A stretch of DNA of 64,000 bases from Amyloporia xantha (Eukaryota; Basidiomycota; Agaricomycetes; Polyporales; Adustoporiaceae), in NCBI GenBank assembly GCA_036971615.1, contig JAYKKR010000049.1:124001-188000 (forward strand). The letters are read 5' to 3'. The position numbers and the translations under genes are program-made. Position 1 is the stretch's first letter, and each line of letters begins with the position of its first letter. Below, one piece after another: positions 53,876-64,000 of this stretch. The notes under the pieces are model-generated. The model saw only the letters and a list, made by a program, of their open reading frames with translations. It did not search any database and had not been told where the DNA came from.

Positions 53876-56800
53876 TGTTCTTCCACACGTCCACTTCTCG
53901 TCTGTCTAGAACTCGAGATCCTGTCTGCAGACCGGAATCCACACACACACACACACACTGCAGGTTTATAGGGCTAGGCACTGTCGTCCCACAGGTGCGT
54001 GCATATGCTCGATATGCGGAGACTCATTTCAAACAGCTCACCCGTCAGCACTGAGCATCGCGCATGGGCGTTCACACCACATCCATCTTCCTGCTCCACA
54101 CGGGAAGTTGACGCTTTGGCTTGGTGTCCTGTGGTAGCGAGAAGCCTGTCCGCTGTCCGCTGCCTCGAACATCTCGTGCGCACTCTTGGCTGTGTGCACA
54201 CTCATTGTTACGTATGCTCCCCAGCGCCGTGAGCAGGCTCAGCTCGCCCGACCTGTCACAAACGAAGTGAGCTCCTTCATCGTCTCCTCTCCAGTTTCTC
54301 GTCGGTTTGCATCTTCCTTAGAGGACCCTCACCCACCCCAGTCTTGATTTCGGCGCTGTGACTGGACGTTCAGATTCAGCAGGCTCCGCACCCTTCCCTC
54401 TCATGCTGAGCCCGCGCAGTTTAACCATCCGCCTCTCGCACTCATCTCCCTTTCAGACACTTCATGTCGACAGCGGCAGATCTGTACGAACAGGCAGACT
54501 GGCCTTAGCTCCTCTCCGCAGTCCCCTACAAATACACACCCTGCTGTCCAGCACGGCTGTTCGCATCCGCTGGAGGCATCCCGCTCACAGGCTCTCCAGC
54601 ATCCGGATGACATGAAGTCAGCAAGACCTGGAGTTCAATGCAAATATTGGTAGGTGATAGCAATTTTGTGCTCGGTAGGTTGTTAGAGTGCACGCTCCAA
54701 GTCGTCTGAGCGCTGAGTGTCATTCAAACGATAGACACGGCCGTGAACAATGAGAAGACAGGGGCCGTCTATTCCGTCCGCCCCATCTCTCTCTCCCTCT
54801 CTTTGAGACGGTCCACCATCCGTGTCCATATTGGCGGATCGATGCCATCGCGAGCCTTGACTCTCTGATCGCCCGAGTAGATGGACAGACCAATATCTCC
54901 CAATGAGACCACACCATTTCTGTGTACTTCTCTGGCCGTCTGGCGCAACGTTCGCGCACTCTGAAGCCGTCTCGCAGGCTAGCCACGGATGAGACTTACT
55001 TGCATCATTGGGTGAGGAACTCGTATGCGTTCGTCCAGCACTGCGAGCGACGTCTACGCTCGCTAGTATTCGCGCAGAACTATATTTCTATGAATGAGAG
55101 GGTTATAACTACTCAGTACAATAGGTCACGGCCCAACCTCGTCTGAGCATGATCAGAGGACCACGAAGTACACGGAATAACACCGTGTACGTATATCCTC
55201 CAAGCCCTCACCCCCCTTGCTCTCATCCGCGTCCCTAGTGCTCGCCCGGACACATCCATTCACACGTCTAGCGCTGTACCTGCAACCGCGTGCATGAAAC
55301 CAACTAGCTCAGTGCACACAAGACGGGGCGTCAGACGACTGCGCATACGGTAGCTCCCCGCCTAAGCATGAGCGCGGCTGCAGCTCTCGCCCGCTCCTGT
55401 CTCCCTTCTATCTCCCAGTCCTCACGACGTGCCCTGCTTCGTCCAATGCAGCGCTCACTAGCACTGATTCCCCGCCCCACCTATCTTCGTCTGGCTAGCT
55501 CGTCCATTGTCTGTAATTCGCAGTCCGCTGTGTGCGAGAAGGCAGGGAGGGGCTGAGACCGGGTGTTGGAGGCGGGAGACGGGAGGCAGAAGATTAGCTA
55601 GTGAGAACTTGGAGTGGAAATGGCAATAGAGATAGGGTGGGACGTGTAGAGCGCAGATCGACAAATGCAAGGTCATACGGATACACACAGGTGAGCCTGT
55701 TCATTCGATCGCGCTATTCTTGCTGATGCACGCTATCGCGTCTGCTTCCCGTCCAGTGAGGGGACTTGTGTCCTGGGATTGCGTCCGTAGACGAGTACTT
55801 ACACGGCCTGCCAACAGACACCGTGACGTGCTGGGGCAGATCCTCGATGCTCCGGAGCTCTCACTTAATGGCTTACTGTCCAGTGCTAAGCATCGTGCGC
55901 GGGTGTTCGCAGTGCATCTGTTGCTGACTGGAAGTATGAAGCGAACACCCTGCACCCAGCATTCGGTAGTACCGAATAGCTTGTCCGCTGCCCTCTATGT
56001 CTGGTATCTCGCGCGCACCTCTTGTTGTGCATGCTCACCAGAGCCACGATAGCGACGACTGAGACCAGCTTTTTTGCCATTTGAGTGCGTCTCACCGCTC
56101 ACTTGTCTAGACGGTTTACATGTGCGTTAGCAGATCCGCATCTGGTCTGATTTTGACTTCGCGACAGGCAGTTCGTGCTCATCTACAAGCAAGTGCAACT
56201 GGACCTTCCGCGCTGCCTCACTCATCCCATCTCATGTCCGAATGCTTCGCGTCCGCATCGGTAGGCACGCTTGCCCCAGTGTTGTCACTATTAGCCAGCC
56301 CAGCTCGCGCTACTACTCCCCTGCTCCTAACTCGATCGACGCTCTCCCCTCTTCTGACCGGTCCTCCGGTGCCTACGCTAGCCTTCCTTGCCCGCCCTCT
56401 GATCCCTCACCTGCTCCAATCCCCTTGTTCCACATCCATCGCGTCCAATTGCCCTTCCCGATCACTATCGTCCTGCGCTAGACGTCACACCATGTTCAAC
56501 TCGACTCTTACAGCATCCCTGAACTGCCCGCTTGGAGCCTGTCTGGTGAGAGTGGCTACATGCAAGCTGTATGAGAGTTAGACGGGGCTAGCGCTGCTAG
56601 TTGGGGCTCGGGTACTGTCGGTTACCATAGGGTCCGGTAGGTACGTTGTTTCTTCTTTCTGCGCAAGTCTTCATACCACGAGAGCGGATACTCTCCCACT
56701 GGCGGCACTGCATCCTGCTCCTCGCAGACGGCGGGTGCACGATTCCAGGCACCTGCCGTAGTCTGTCTTACTTTTTCCAACAGCAGCGCACTCTCCACAA

Positions 56801-58469
56801 GCTGTCAACGGTATACAAGCACGTATGCGTTTGGGATGCTCGACATGCCGAGACTCAATTCAGTCGTCTACTTGGCTACTCGCCATCTCTACAATTTCTC
56901 TAATCATTCCTTAATCTACTGCCCTCTATTTCTACAGTAATACTTCCCCTTGCAATTCTCGTGCCGATCCCGATCCCAGCCCACCTTCGGCCTTCATTTC
57001 TGAGCTTGAGACGGATGACACTGTGTGTGCTCTGTCCACCTACCATGCTGACAGGGCCTGAGATGGAGAGGGCTTGGGGCGCTCGCCCGCTACGTTGCCC
57101 GCTCAACAGTCATTGACAATGGTATCCAACCCAGGGTCCCGAGCGCACTATGTGCGTGTATCGTCCTACTTATCCGCGCGGACACGGCACTGACGGATCG
57201 AGCTTGTCCATAGCCGTCCACATCAGAGAGAGCAGGTGACGGTCGTCTGGACGGCACGTACCCACGATGCACATCTCCATACTGAGGACGAAGGTACGCG
57301 CACCCTGTTTGTGCTTAGGGCCAGCTAATGAAATACAAGGAGCAGATATATTCAAGAGTACTCTAGACGTTATGTAGAGTAGTCCATGACGTCCGGACGA
57401 CGTGACACGCTCGCCGTCGATGTCACGGCGGACGTCGGGAAAGCGGACGTGTGCGCCCACTTCGTCTGACGTCCGTTCGTCGATCACGGATGCATCGGCG
57501 ATGAACGAGCAAGACCGCTCGTGCATGCGCCCAGAATGACATGGGTATGTACATATACCTATCACAGCATCCGCGCCCATCTCCGCCCCTCTCTCGCGTA
57601 CATTAGCATTGCTACCGAGTCTTGTACTAGACGTGCTGGAGCCGTGGGCGACTAGACGAGCACGCCCACTGGACGTGGATGGGAGTGCATGTACTATGCC
57701 GAGGGTGCTCTCGCATGCGTGCAGTGGTCGTGTAGAAGGGTGTAGAGGGAACACGTGAAGGGCGAACTGTAGTATATTTTCACTTGTTAGTTACGAGTGA
57801 AGAGGAGGGGGAGGACAGCAGCCCGTGCGTGAAGTCTCGCTGGATGCGGATAGGTATGGCGCGAGTCAGGCGGCGAGAGCACGCGGGCGTTTCACGCTCA
57901 CCGTAAGTGCGAATGGACAGCACCGACATGTGCTACTTGTGGCTTGGGTTCGTAACGCTCGCTGCGTCTGCACAGGGCAAGGAGAACTTCAAAGGGGTGC
58001 ACACTGCTTACCAGACACTGAGTCAAACCCTCGCTAGACGCTACGCACAGCGTGCGCTTATGGGTCGCTGGCCCCGCCAGGACGTCCGTCGCCTGTGATT
58101 CTCTGCCTAATACTTGCAGCTGTGTGGACACCCAGAAACGGGGGTCGAAGGAGCGAGCAGCGGGCGAGGACGGCGGAGAGTAGTCAGCGGACTGCGTCGA
58201 ATGAACGGAGCGGGGGGGTGGGACTGATGGGTGAGGGCAATGCGGCAGCTGGAAGAGATGCGCGCGGGAGTGACGTACTCGAAGAGATGGATGGTCGGTC
58301 AGAGTCGGTGTTTTCGCTCGTGCGGTGGGAAGGCAAGGTGCGCGTGGAGTGTGTGGGCGGACGGAGCTTCGTCGCCAGCATCCAGCATGGATGGTGGTAG
58401 AGAATAGCTGGCATGGCGAATAGTATGTCCTCGTTCTAGGCAGGAGAAGACAGCGGCGCATGTTGACTG

Positions 58470-58830
58470 CGCAACGGTGTGCTGAGCTTCCAGTGACCGA
58501 GACAGCTCGAGCGCAGACTCGAGCTGCTTCAAGAGGAACGACAATCTTTGTGATAGGTCGTCAGGTAGAGGAGCGGCAGACGCTCTGGGAGTTGTAGTTG
58601 CGGGAGGTAAAGGCGAGACTGATCTTGAACGCGAAGGCACTCAGAGCGACGACGAGGACGGTCATGATCATCTTCGTCCTCCCCCATGCCCATACCAGTA
58701 GATTCGGGAGTCCTCGGATGCCCAGGCTCATCCCTCTACCTTCTCTGTGCCTCTTCCTCTTCCTCTGCGGCCATCTGCTCTTTGTCTTCCTCTTCCACCC
58801 TCTTCAGCTCACGCGGAACGATTGTCGAAA
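58470..58830 (-). pseudogene. Fragment of an FHA-family protein's coiled-coil region
   Basis: Read on the minus strand, the fragment starts STIVPRELKRVEEEDKEQMA, hits a TAG at 58738-58736, and continues in frame (RDEPGHPRTPESTG, EDEDDHDRPRRR). It then shifts frame into RSRSVSPLPPATTTPRASAA and LEQ-type coiled coil (LLKQLESALELSRSLEAQH). I associate this order with an agaricomycete FHA-domain protein family, the same family as the fragment at 59.9 kb, but on the opposite strand. It has one stop and one frameshift, so it is a relic. Family assignment is from memory of the pattern. Confidence 0.5.
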
Positions 58831-59482
58831 GGTGAGTTTCTGTGGCAGAACAGCCAGCGACAGCCGAGGCTGCTCATAGCTCTGATGAGCGCGCACATAG
58901 AAGGGATGCCCTGCGAGATCATGTCGAGGGCCGAGGGCAGCCGAAAAGCTACTTTGCACGACAGAATGCCAAGGACGGGGTATCCGCTTCATGCTCACAT
59001 CGATAAATGGACGCGCTACGAGCACCGTGTCCGATGGTCAGCGACCGCGGGTGTGGCAGGTGCACCCGGATCCACAGTATCAAGCGCCGTCTCTGTGTCC
59101 GGCCCCGCGCAAGGTAGTGTGTCCACGTCGGCACCGGCTTCAGATGGCACTACGACGTCTTTGTACGACGTGTTCAGCAGCTCGTCGTGCGAGTTTGTGA
59201 GCGGGTCCGGGAACGAGAGCCTGAGGAGGAACGGATGGTTGCAAAATTCAGGGTGTCATCCTTTCGTTTGATATTCAAAATCTGTAAACATTTGTCAGTA
59301 ATTAGTGGCCAGAAGGGCGAGAAGAAACCAAGAAAAGACATACCAGGTCAAGAACCTAAGTCCAACATTTCACGATTTTTCGTCGCGGTCGGGAGTGTCT
59401 TCGGGTCACTACTATCCTGTGGTGGAGGGTGTCGGATGCTCCTCTCCGCGATCTACACACTTCCCGGTCGGGGCGCATCGCT

Positions 59483-59506
59483 GGTCGTAAGACGGTCGTA
59501 AGACGG
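59483..59506. repeat. GTCGTAAGACGG doublet, recurring at 61.13 kb
   Basis: GGTCGTAAGACGG occurs twice in tandem here. The variant GGTCATAAGACGG with a second partial copy occurs at 61134-61160. Nearby, the word AAGTC(C/G)AACATTTCAC recurs at 59360 and 63493, which suggests a dispersed family. Confidence 0.5.
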
Positions 59507-59915
59507 TTATTCGAAGGTTCAGCGTGTGGCGCACGATCAACGATCGGCGGGAAGAGGCTCTGTCCTGTCTTGCACCTCAATATTCAATTGATATTCAATA
59601 CTCGCTCCTCGCTGTCCGTCCTCGCACGAGCTCTGCACCTTCCTATCTCTCTTTCTTGTGCTTGTCTGTCCACCACCCTCCTATCTCTATACATGATCTC
59701 TGTCGACATGTCTAATCTCCTCTCCTCGCCTGGCCTCCTCAAGCTCTCTTCGTGTATACGCAATCTTGATGCGTCGCATCTCTCGACAATGGTGTTTCCT
59801 GGCGGGATTTTATCAGCGGTGGAGGTCTTTAGATGGTCAATACATGCAAATGTATGTTCACGTTTTCTTGTTTTTCTCGAGTGTTCTCCTCATTCACTCA
59901 CGCCATTATGTGCAG

Positions 59916-60160
59916 ATATACATCAAAGATGTGAAAAGCTCGAACGGCACCTTTATCAACGGAGAGCGTCTCAGCCCAGAAGGACTGGAATCCGAGCCTT
60001 TCGAACTCAAGTCGGACGACATCGTAGTATGTGCTCCGTGATCCGTCACCTCGATCCCAGCCTTACGCGCTTGCAGGAGTTCGGTATCGACGTCGTTGGA
60101 GAAGACAACAAGACCATCATTCACCCACCACAAAGTCACAGCTCGAGTCGTGTGGACACC
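59916..60160 (+). pseudogene. FHA-domain gene fragment with retained intron
   Basis: Two exon pieces, 59916-60026 ([20 protein letters not shown] ... LKSDDIV) and 60077 onward (EFGIDVVGEDNKTIIH), are separated by a 50-bp GT-AG intron. [13 protein letters not shown] is the phosphothreonine-binding signature of a forkhead-associated domain. After TIIH a four-base duplication (CACC, near 60125) throws the frame out where the family continues HKVTARV. No upstream exon with the expected SRQHAEVW motif is readable. The retained intron shows that it came from genomic DNA, not from a processed transcript. Confidence 0.75.
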
Positions 60161-63100
60161 GAGCTGCCCGCTTGCGTCTCCTCGCTCTCGACCGAGCTGC
60201 CCGACTATGACGCGGCTCTCGTCCGATTTTAAGCCAATCCGTGTCCAAGCTCTTGTCCCAGCCGTCCAAAACGCGTTTTCGTCGCCCCGTCCGCTTCGAC
60301 AGCAGACACATAGCAGGCTGCCAAAGCAGCGCGGGCGGTTCCTCTCCACTAACGTCCGCGTTCGTTCGTTGTCCGCACTCCGCGCTCGAAATAGCACGTC
60401 CGGTACCCAATCTTTGGCTAGCAATGGATGCCAGAGCGAATGTAGGCACGGACCGTGCCCGGGAATCGAAGTGACTGCGCCCTGTGAGTACCCATCCTCT
60501 CTTTCTCGCCCTCATACTCTCATCCACGAACCGAGCACCCTGCCTCTGCATCCGTCGCATTCCTCGACAGGCAACTCAGACGCGTCCACCATAGCGCAGT
60601 CTTGTTCGCGCTCCACCTGTCGTCCGTCCACCTCCTAACCAATCCGTCCGCATCCGCGTCTCCGAGCATCTGCGCCAGCTCTCCTCCATCCGTCCGCTTC
60701 TGATCACTGCTGGCACCCGCGCTTCAGCACTCTCGCTTCGAGCACCCAGCATCGTCGAATGCCCGCGAGACGCGCTCGCTATCCGCTACTGACGTTGGTG
60801 CTTCCATCTCAAGCATGCGGCGTTTGATCGAGGCGGGAGGGACAGCGCGTCGTTGAGTGGATACCGACGAGGACGAGCTGTGCACATCGGTGCTGAGGCT
60901 CGAGGTAGATGCGTGCCGGTTCAGTCGTCATGGCGGGTGGGTCCCCGCGCTCTTGTGTTCTCGCACACGGTTCGTTTACGGCGCGAGAACCAGGTACGAC
61001 CGGACTGCTGCGAATGTGCGTGAAGCTCTGCACCCTCCACTCATCTTAGGCAGCCGTAAGGGCTCATACACCAAGTCGAACTTTTTTGGACTTTTCGTTC
61101 CCCGCGCGGGTGTTGACTGATAGCCCTTAGAGTCAGACGGTCATAAGACGGTCATAAGATGAGCTTAAGACGGCGATCTTCAGACGTGCGATCGTCGATC
61201 GACGGGCAGGGGCTGAAGTCGCGTCCGAGTCCGCAGACTCTACCAGACTCTAACACTTTCCTGCATCCCCCTGCCCGACCCAACCTGGCTTGTGCTCTGC
61301 ATCTCTCACCTTCTCTACTGTTGTTTCCATATGGTTCTCTCTCCGTGTTCTGCCTCTCGCTCGTTATTTCTCATCTGTCACTGCGTTCACGGCGCCCATC
61401 ACAGCCTTCGCATAATAGCATACAACTGTTCGCCACTCGGACGGTACAGGGGCATCATGAAAGACGCATTATCACAGCTCTTCAGACCAATCCAGTCGTC
61501 CACTATTCATGCACAACACCCTGGGTGCTGAACCTCGGCGTTCATGCCAATGAACACGCCCATGTCGTCCGTCTCGCATGGGTCCACAACCAGCAAGGGA
61601 TGCCAGGGCAGGTGCCCCGCTGCGGGTTCGCTGGCAGCAAACTGAGTCGGGCAGCGGACACAAGGGTAGGTCTATGCATTGAATAGCGAATTTTGAATAT
61701 ATTCAGTCCATTAGTGTTATAGACTAGACGAGCGTGATCAAAACGAACACATACCGATCAACACCTTGATGTAATGAACACAGATTGCTGTTGGACGAAT
61801 GAACGGGGCGATGCGCTGGCATGAGGCCTGAGTATGGCTCTCAGCCATGCACAAGACGTTCGTGAGGGTTACACGACTCCTGCGCCAGTGCAAACTCGTT
61901 CGCATCACTGGTATCCTGATCTCATTCACTATGGGGACCAATTAGAACGAGCACTCTCGTCTTCAGTGTTCCTGCAGTGAGTCGGCAGCGAGACGAGTAA
62001 GAGGGGTGAGTTGCAGGTGTAAAGTTGATCAGCTTCCTTTAATGTCAGGACAATCGAATGATGGCTATATACCTCGTAGACCACAGTAGTGTGCCATCTC
62101 CCGAGCTCAGCGCTGAAAGCAGCGGGGTACATCCAAGCAGGCGCGGGAGTGGAAGATCAATGGTGTTCGACGAGCGAGGCTTAGGCTATGATGCACACTG
62201 ACGCGATGTCCATTCTACGGGTGTGTACAGGCAGCTGCTATAAGATAAATATTCATGAACAGATTACCTATTCGTCCACATCTGTCGTGAATGGAGAGCT
62301 GAATAACGTCAGGAATGATCACCAGAAGGAATAGAACAACACCTGACTGACTTACCAGGATGAGAACACGCTTTGGGTGAAGAAGCAGAGAGCATGGCAG
62401 CATAACGAGGGAGAATGGACAATGTGAGTAGCGACGAGGTGCTGTTGTGCGAAGAGATGAAGGCAGACGGATGAGCGCGGAGGAGAGGAGAGAGAAAGAA
62501 AATCTGACCTTCGAACGTCAGCAACCCAGATTATATCCTCCTCGTGCCCCGCCTTCTTACACCCCATCGCTGCTGCCTTCCCGTCTGCGTTCAGGTCCTC
62601 ACGTCCTGCACCTAGCCTCTAATGTAACCGGCTGAACCCTGGCAGAGCAGCAAGTCCTTGGACACGCGTCTGTATCGCGCACACAAAATGAACGGGACGA
62701 CGCAGTTCGTTATTGATATGTCTTCCCGCGTATTTCGAAGTCTCATTGATTGTATGATTCACTTGTCGGTAGCGCGCGTGCGCATGTTAGCTGATGCACT
62801 TGATGGAGCCCTCGAGGAAGAAGGTGGGTAGGAAACAAAGCGGGGCAGTGAATATCCCGCTGTATTCGTGATCGATTATCTACGCTAGCTGCCTTATACT
62901 CCCTGGAGGTATGAGCGGATGTGCCTGTCAAGGTGTCGTATTGTCCGCAGAAGATGCGAAGACGGCCTCCAAATGAGCTGTAGCGAAGTTAATATGAACG
63001 GCGGCTAGCATTTGAGTAGGGAGAATTGGGGAGCTGTGTAAGGTGGACTGTACAGTGTATACCGTGGGTCGTCTCGCAGGGCTGTAGAACGGTCGAAAGA

Positions 63101-64000
63101 AGAGCAATGTCAGTGAGCGAGTGATCTCATACGAGTTAGTCCGAACACGGAGAGCTCACCAATAGAATCCCGTAGGCATAGGGCCTCCTTCCTGACCGTC
63201 GGATATGTTAGCATAATGTCCAGCAGACTCGACTGGAGTAAACTGGTGTACTTTAGCGCAGTCTGTACGAGTTCGTCCAGATGCGTATTGATGCACCTTG
63301 TTCAGTGAACAAGTCGTCTATCATTTGGAGATCCGCCAGCTGAAACCTCATGGTGAGCGATACTATTTTGACGGATTGAAACGAGCCTTACCCGGTCTGT
63401 AGCTCCCTATGTATGGACAGACTAAAAGTCCTTAAACGGCCACTGATTTCCTGCCGTTGCTTGATGTATTCCGGCCCCGGGCCGCTATACTAAGTCGAAC
63501 ATTTCACAATTTTTGCTAGTAGTGCCGCTACAGGAGTGCAGGCTCAGTGCTGGCGAGTAGATTGGGTGGGTGACAGACGGACTGGGCAGGCTCAGCTGAG
63601 ATGGATAGCGGACTCAGACTGCTGAATGGTTTGCGTGCTGTGCGCCGTCCATCCGCTCCATTCATTTTGTACCTGTCCAGTCAGACGTGTTTGACGCGTC
63701 TTGCAATTTTTCGCCCGAGTGAAAGTTGCTGCACAAAGGAGCTAGCGAGAATAGACAGTAAGTCGTGCATTTTCATTTCTTAGCGAAGTGCCGTGGTTAG
63801 GACTGATACCGCGGTGACCGTTCAGATCTTAGGCGCACGATCGGTGCCCTGTCGAAGTCTGCTCTAAGACTTCTCTCGCCTTACTCTACTCGTTCCTCGT
63901 CGTCTGCCCTCGAGCTCCTATGTTATGACCTCTCCCGCCTCTCCAAGTGATGCGCTTGTCCGACCATCTGCTCGTCGTTGTTCTCCTGTATCCACACTCT

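Larger units (their letters stand above)
47378..64000. other. Gene desert: repeat-rich, no intact gene
   Basis: Over 16.6 kb I find no splice-consistent gene. The many frames here are short, overlap on both strands and lack motifs. The content is dispersed repeats, tandem repeats, AT-rich and purine-biased blocks, and scattered gene fragments, listed separately. From about 50.6 kb on, the sequence is GC-moderate and CT-rich on the plus strand, with many near-repeats. Stretches not itemised below show nothing I can name. Confidence 0.55.

Noticed and set aside
57170..57754. 194-aa minus-strand frame in the gene desert
   Set aside because: Composition is repeat-like, with overlapping frames on both strands and no motif.
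59429..60232. 267-aa plus-strand frame overlapping the FHA fragment
   Set aside because: It runs in a different frame from the FHA exons through introns and low-complexity DNA.
1..64000. CRISPR array, rRNA operon or TET/JBP dioxygenase
   Set aside because: No regular direct-repeat/spacer array, no rRNA-like sequence, and no dioxygenase motif in any plausible frame.

Overview
The window looks like nuclear DNA of an agaricomycete (mushroom-forming basidiomycete). The evidence is the many ~50-60 bp GT-AG introns, KDZ-type (Kyakuja-Dileera-Zisupton) transposases with a CxC2 cysteine cluster, and a set of gene families familiar from that class. All gene models were read by eye from ORFs, splice signals and frame continuity; nothing was aligned or searched.

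Region 1 (1-13.3 kb) is a divergent KDZ-transposon neighbourhood. A minus arm carries an uncharacterised 669-aa gene and then the 5' part of a KDZ transposase that leaves the window. A plus arm carries two uncharacterised multi-exon genes and then a second KDZ transposase. That second copy is dead: it lacks its N-terminal part, has a 1.09-kb solo-LTR-like insertion in the catalytic region, and has an in-frame stop near the end.

Region 2 (14.27-22.9 kb) holds a very young Ty1/copia element on the minus strand. Its 356-bp LTRs look identical, with target duplication CACCG and a primer site matching initiator tRNA-Met. Two single-base frameshifts lie in its gag-pol. Next to it is an 8-exon gene of unknown function whose third intron holds a 1-kb terminal-inverted-repeat element with a tRNA-like Pol III unit.

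Region 3 (25.2-47.4 kb) is ordinary gene-rich DNA. It has three related four-helix membrane proteins in tandem with one unknown gene among them, a MYND-finger protein, an MDR oxidoreductase, a Leu5-like mitochondrial carrier, the meiotic recombination factor Hop2, a secreted GPI-anchored glycoprotein and a C2-domain phosphatidylserine decarboxylase (Psd2 type).

Region 4 (47.4-64 kb) is a gene desert of dispersed and tandem repeats, AT-rich and purine-biased blocks and CRE-like palindromes. It also holds broken pieces of an FHA-domain gene on opposite strands. No CRISPR array, rRNA gene or intact tRNA gene was seen.
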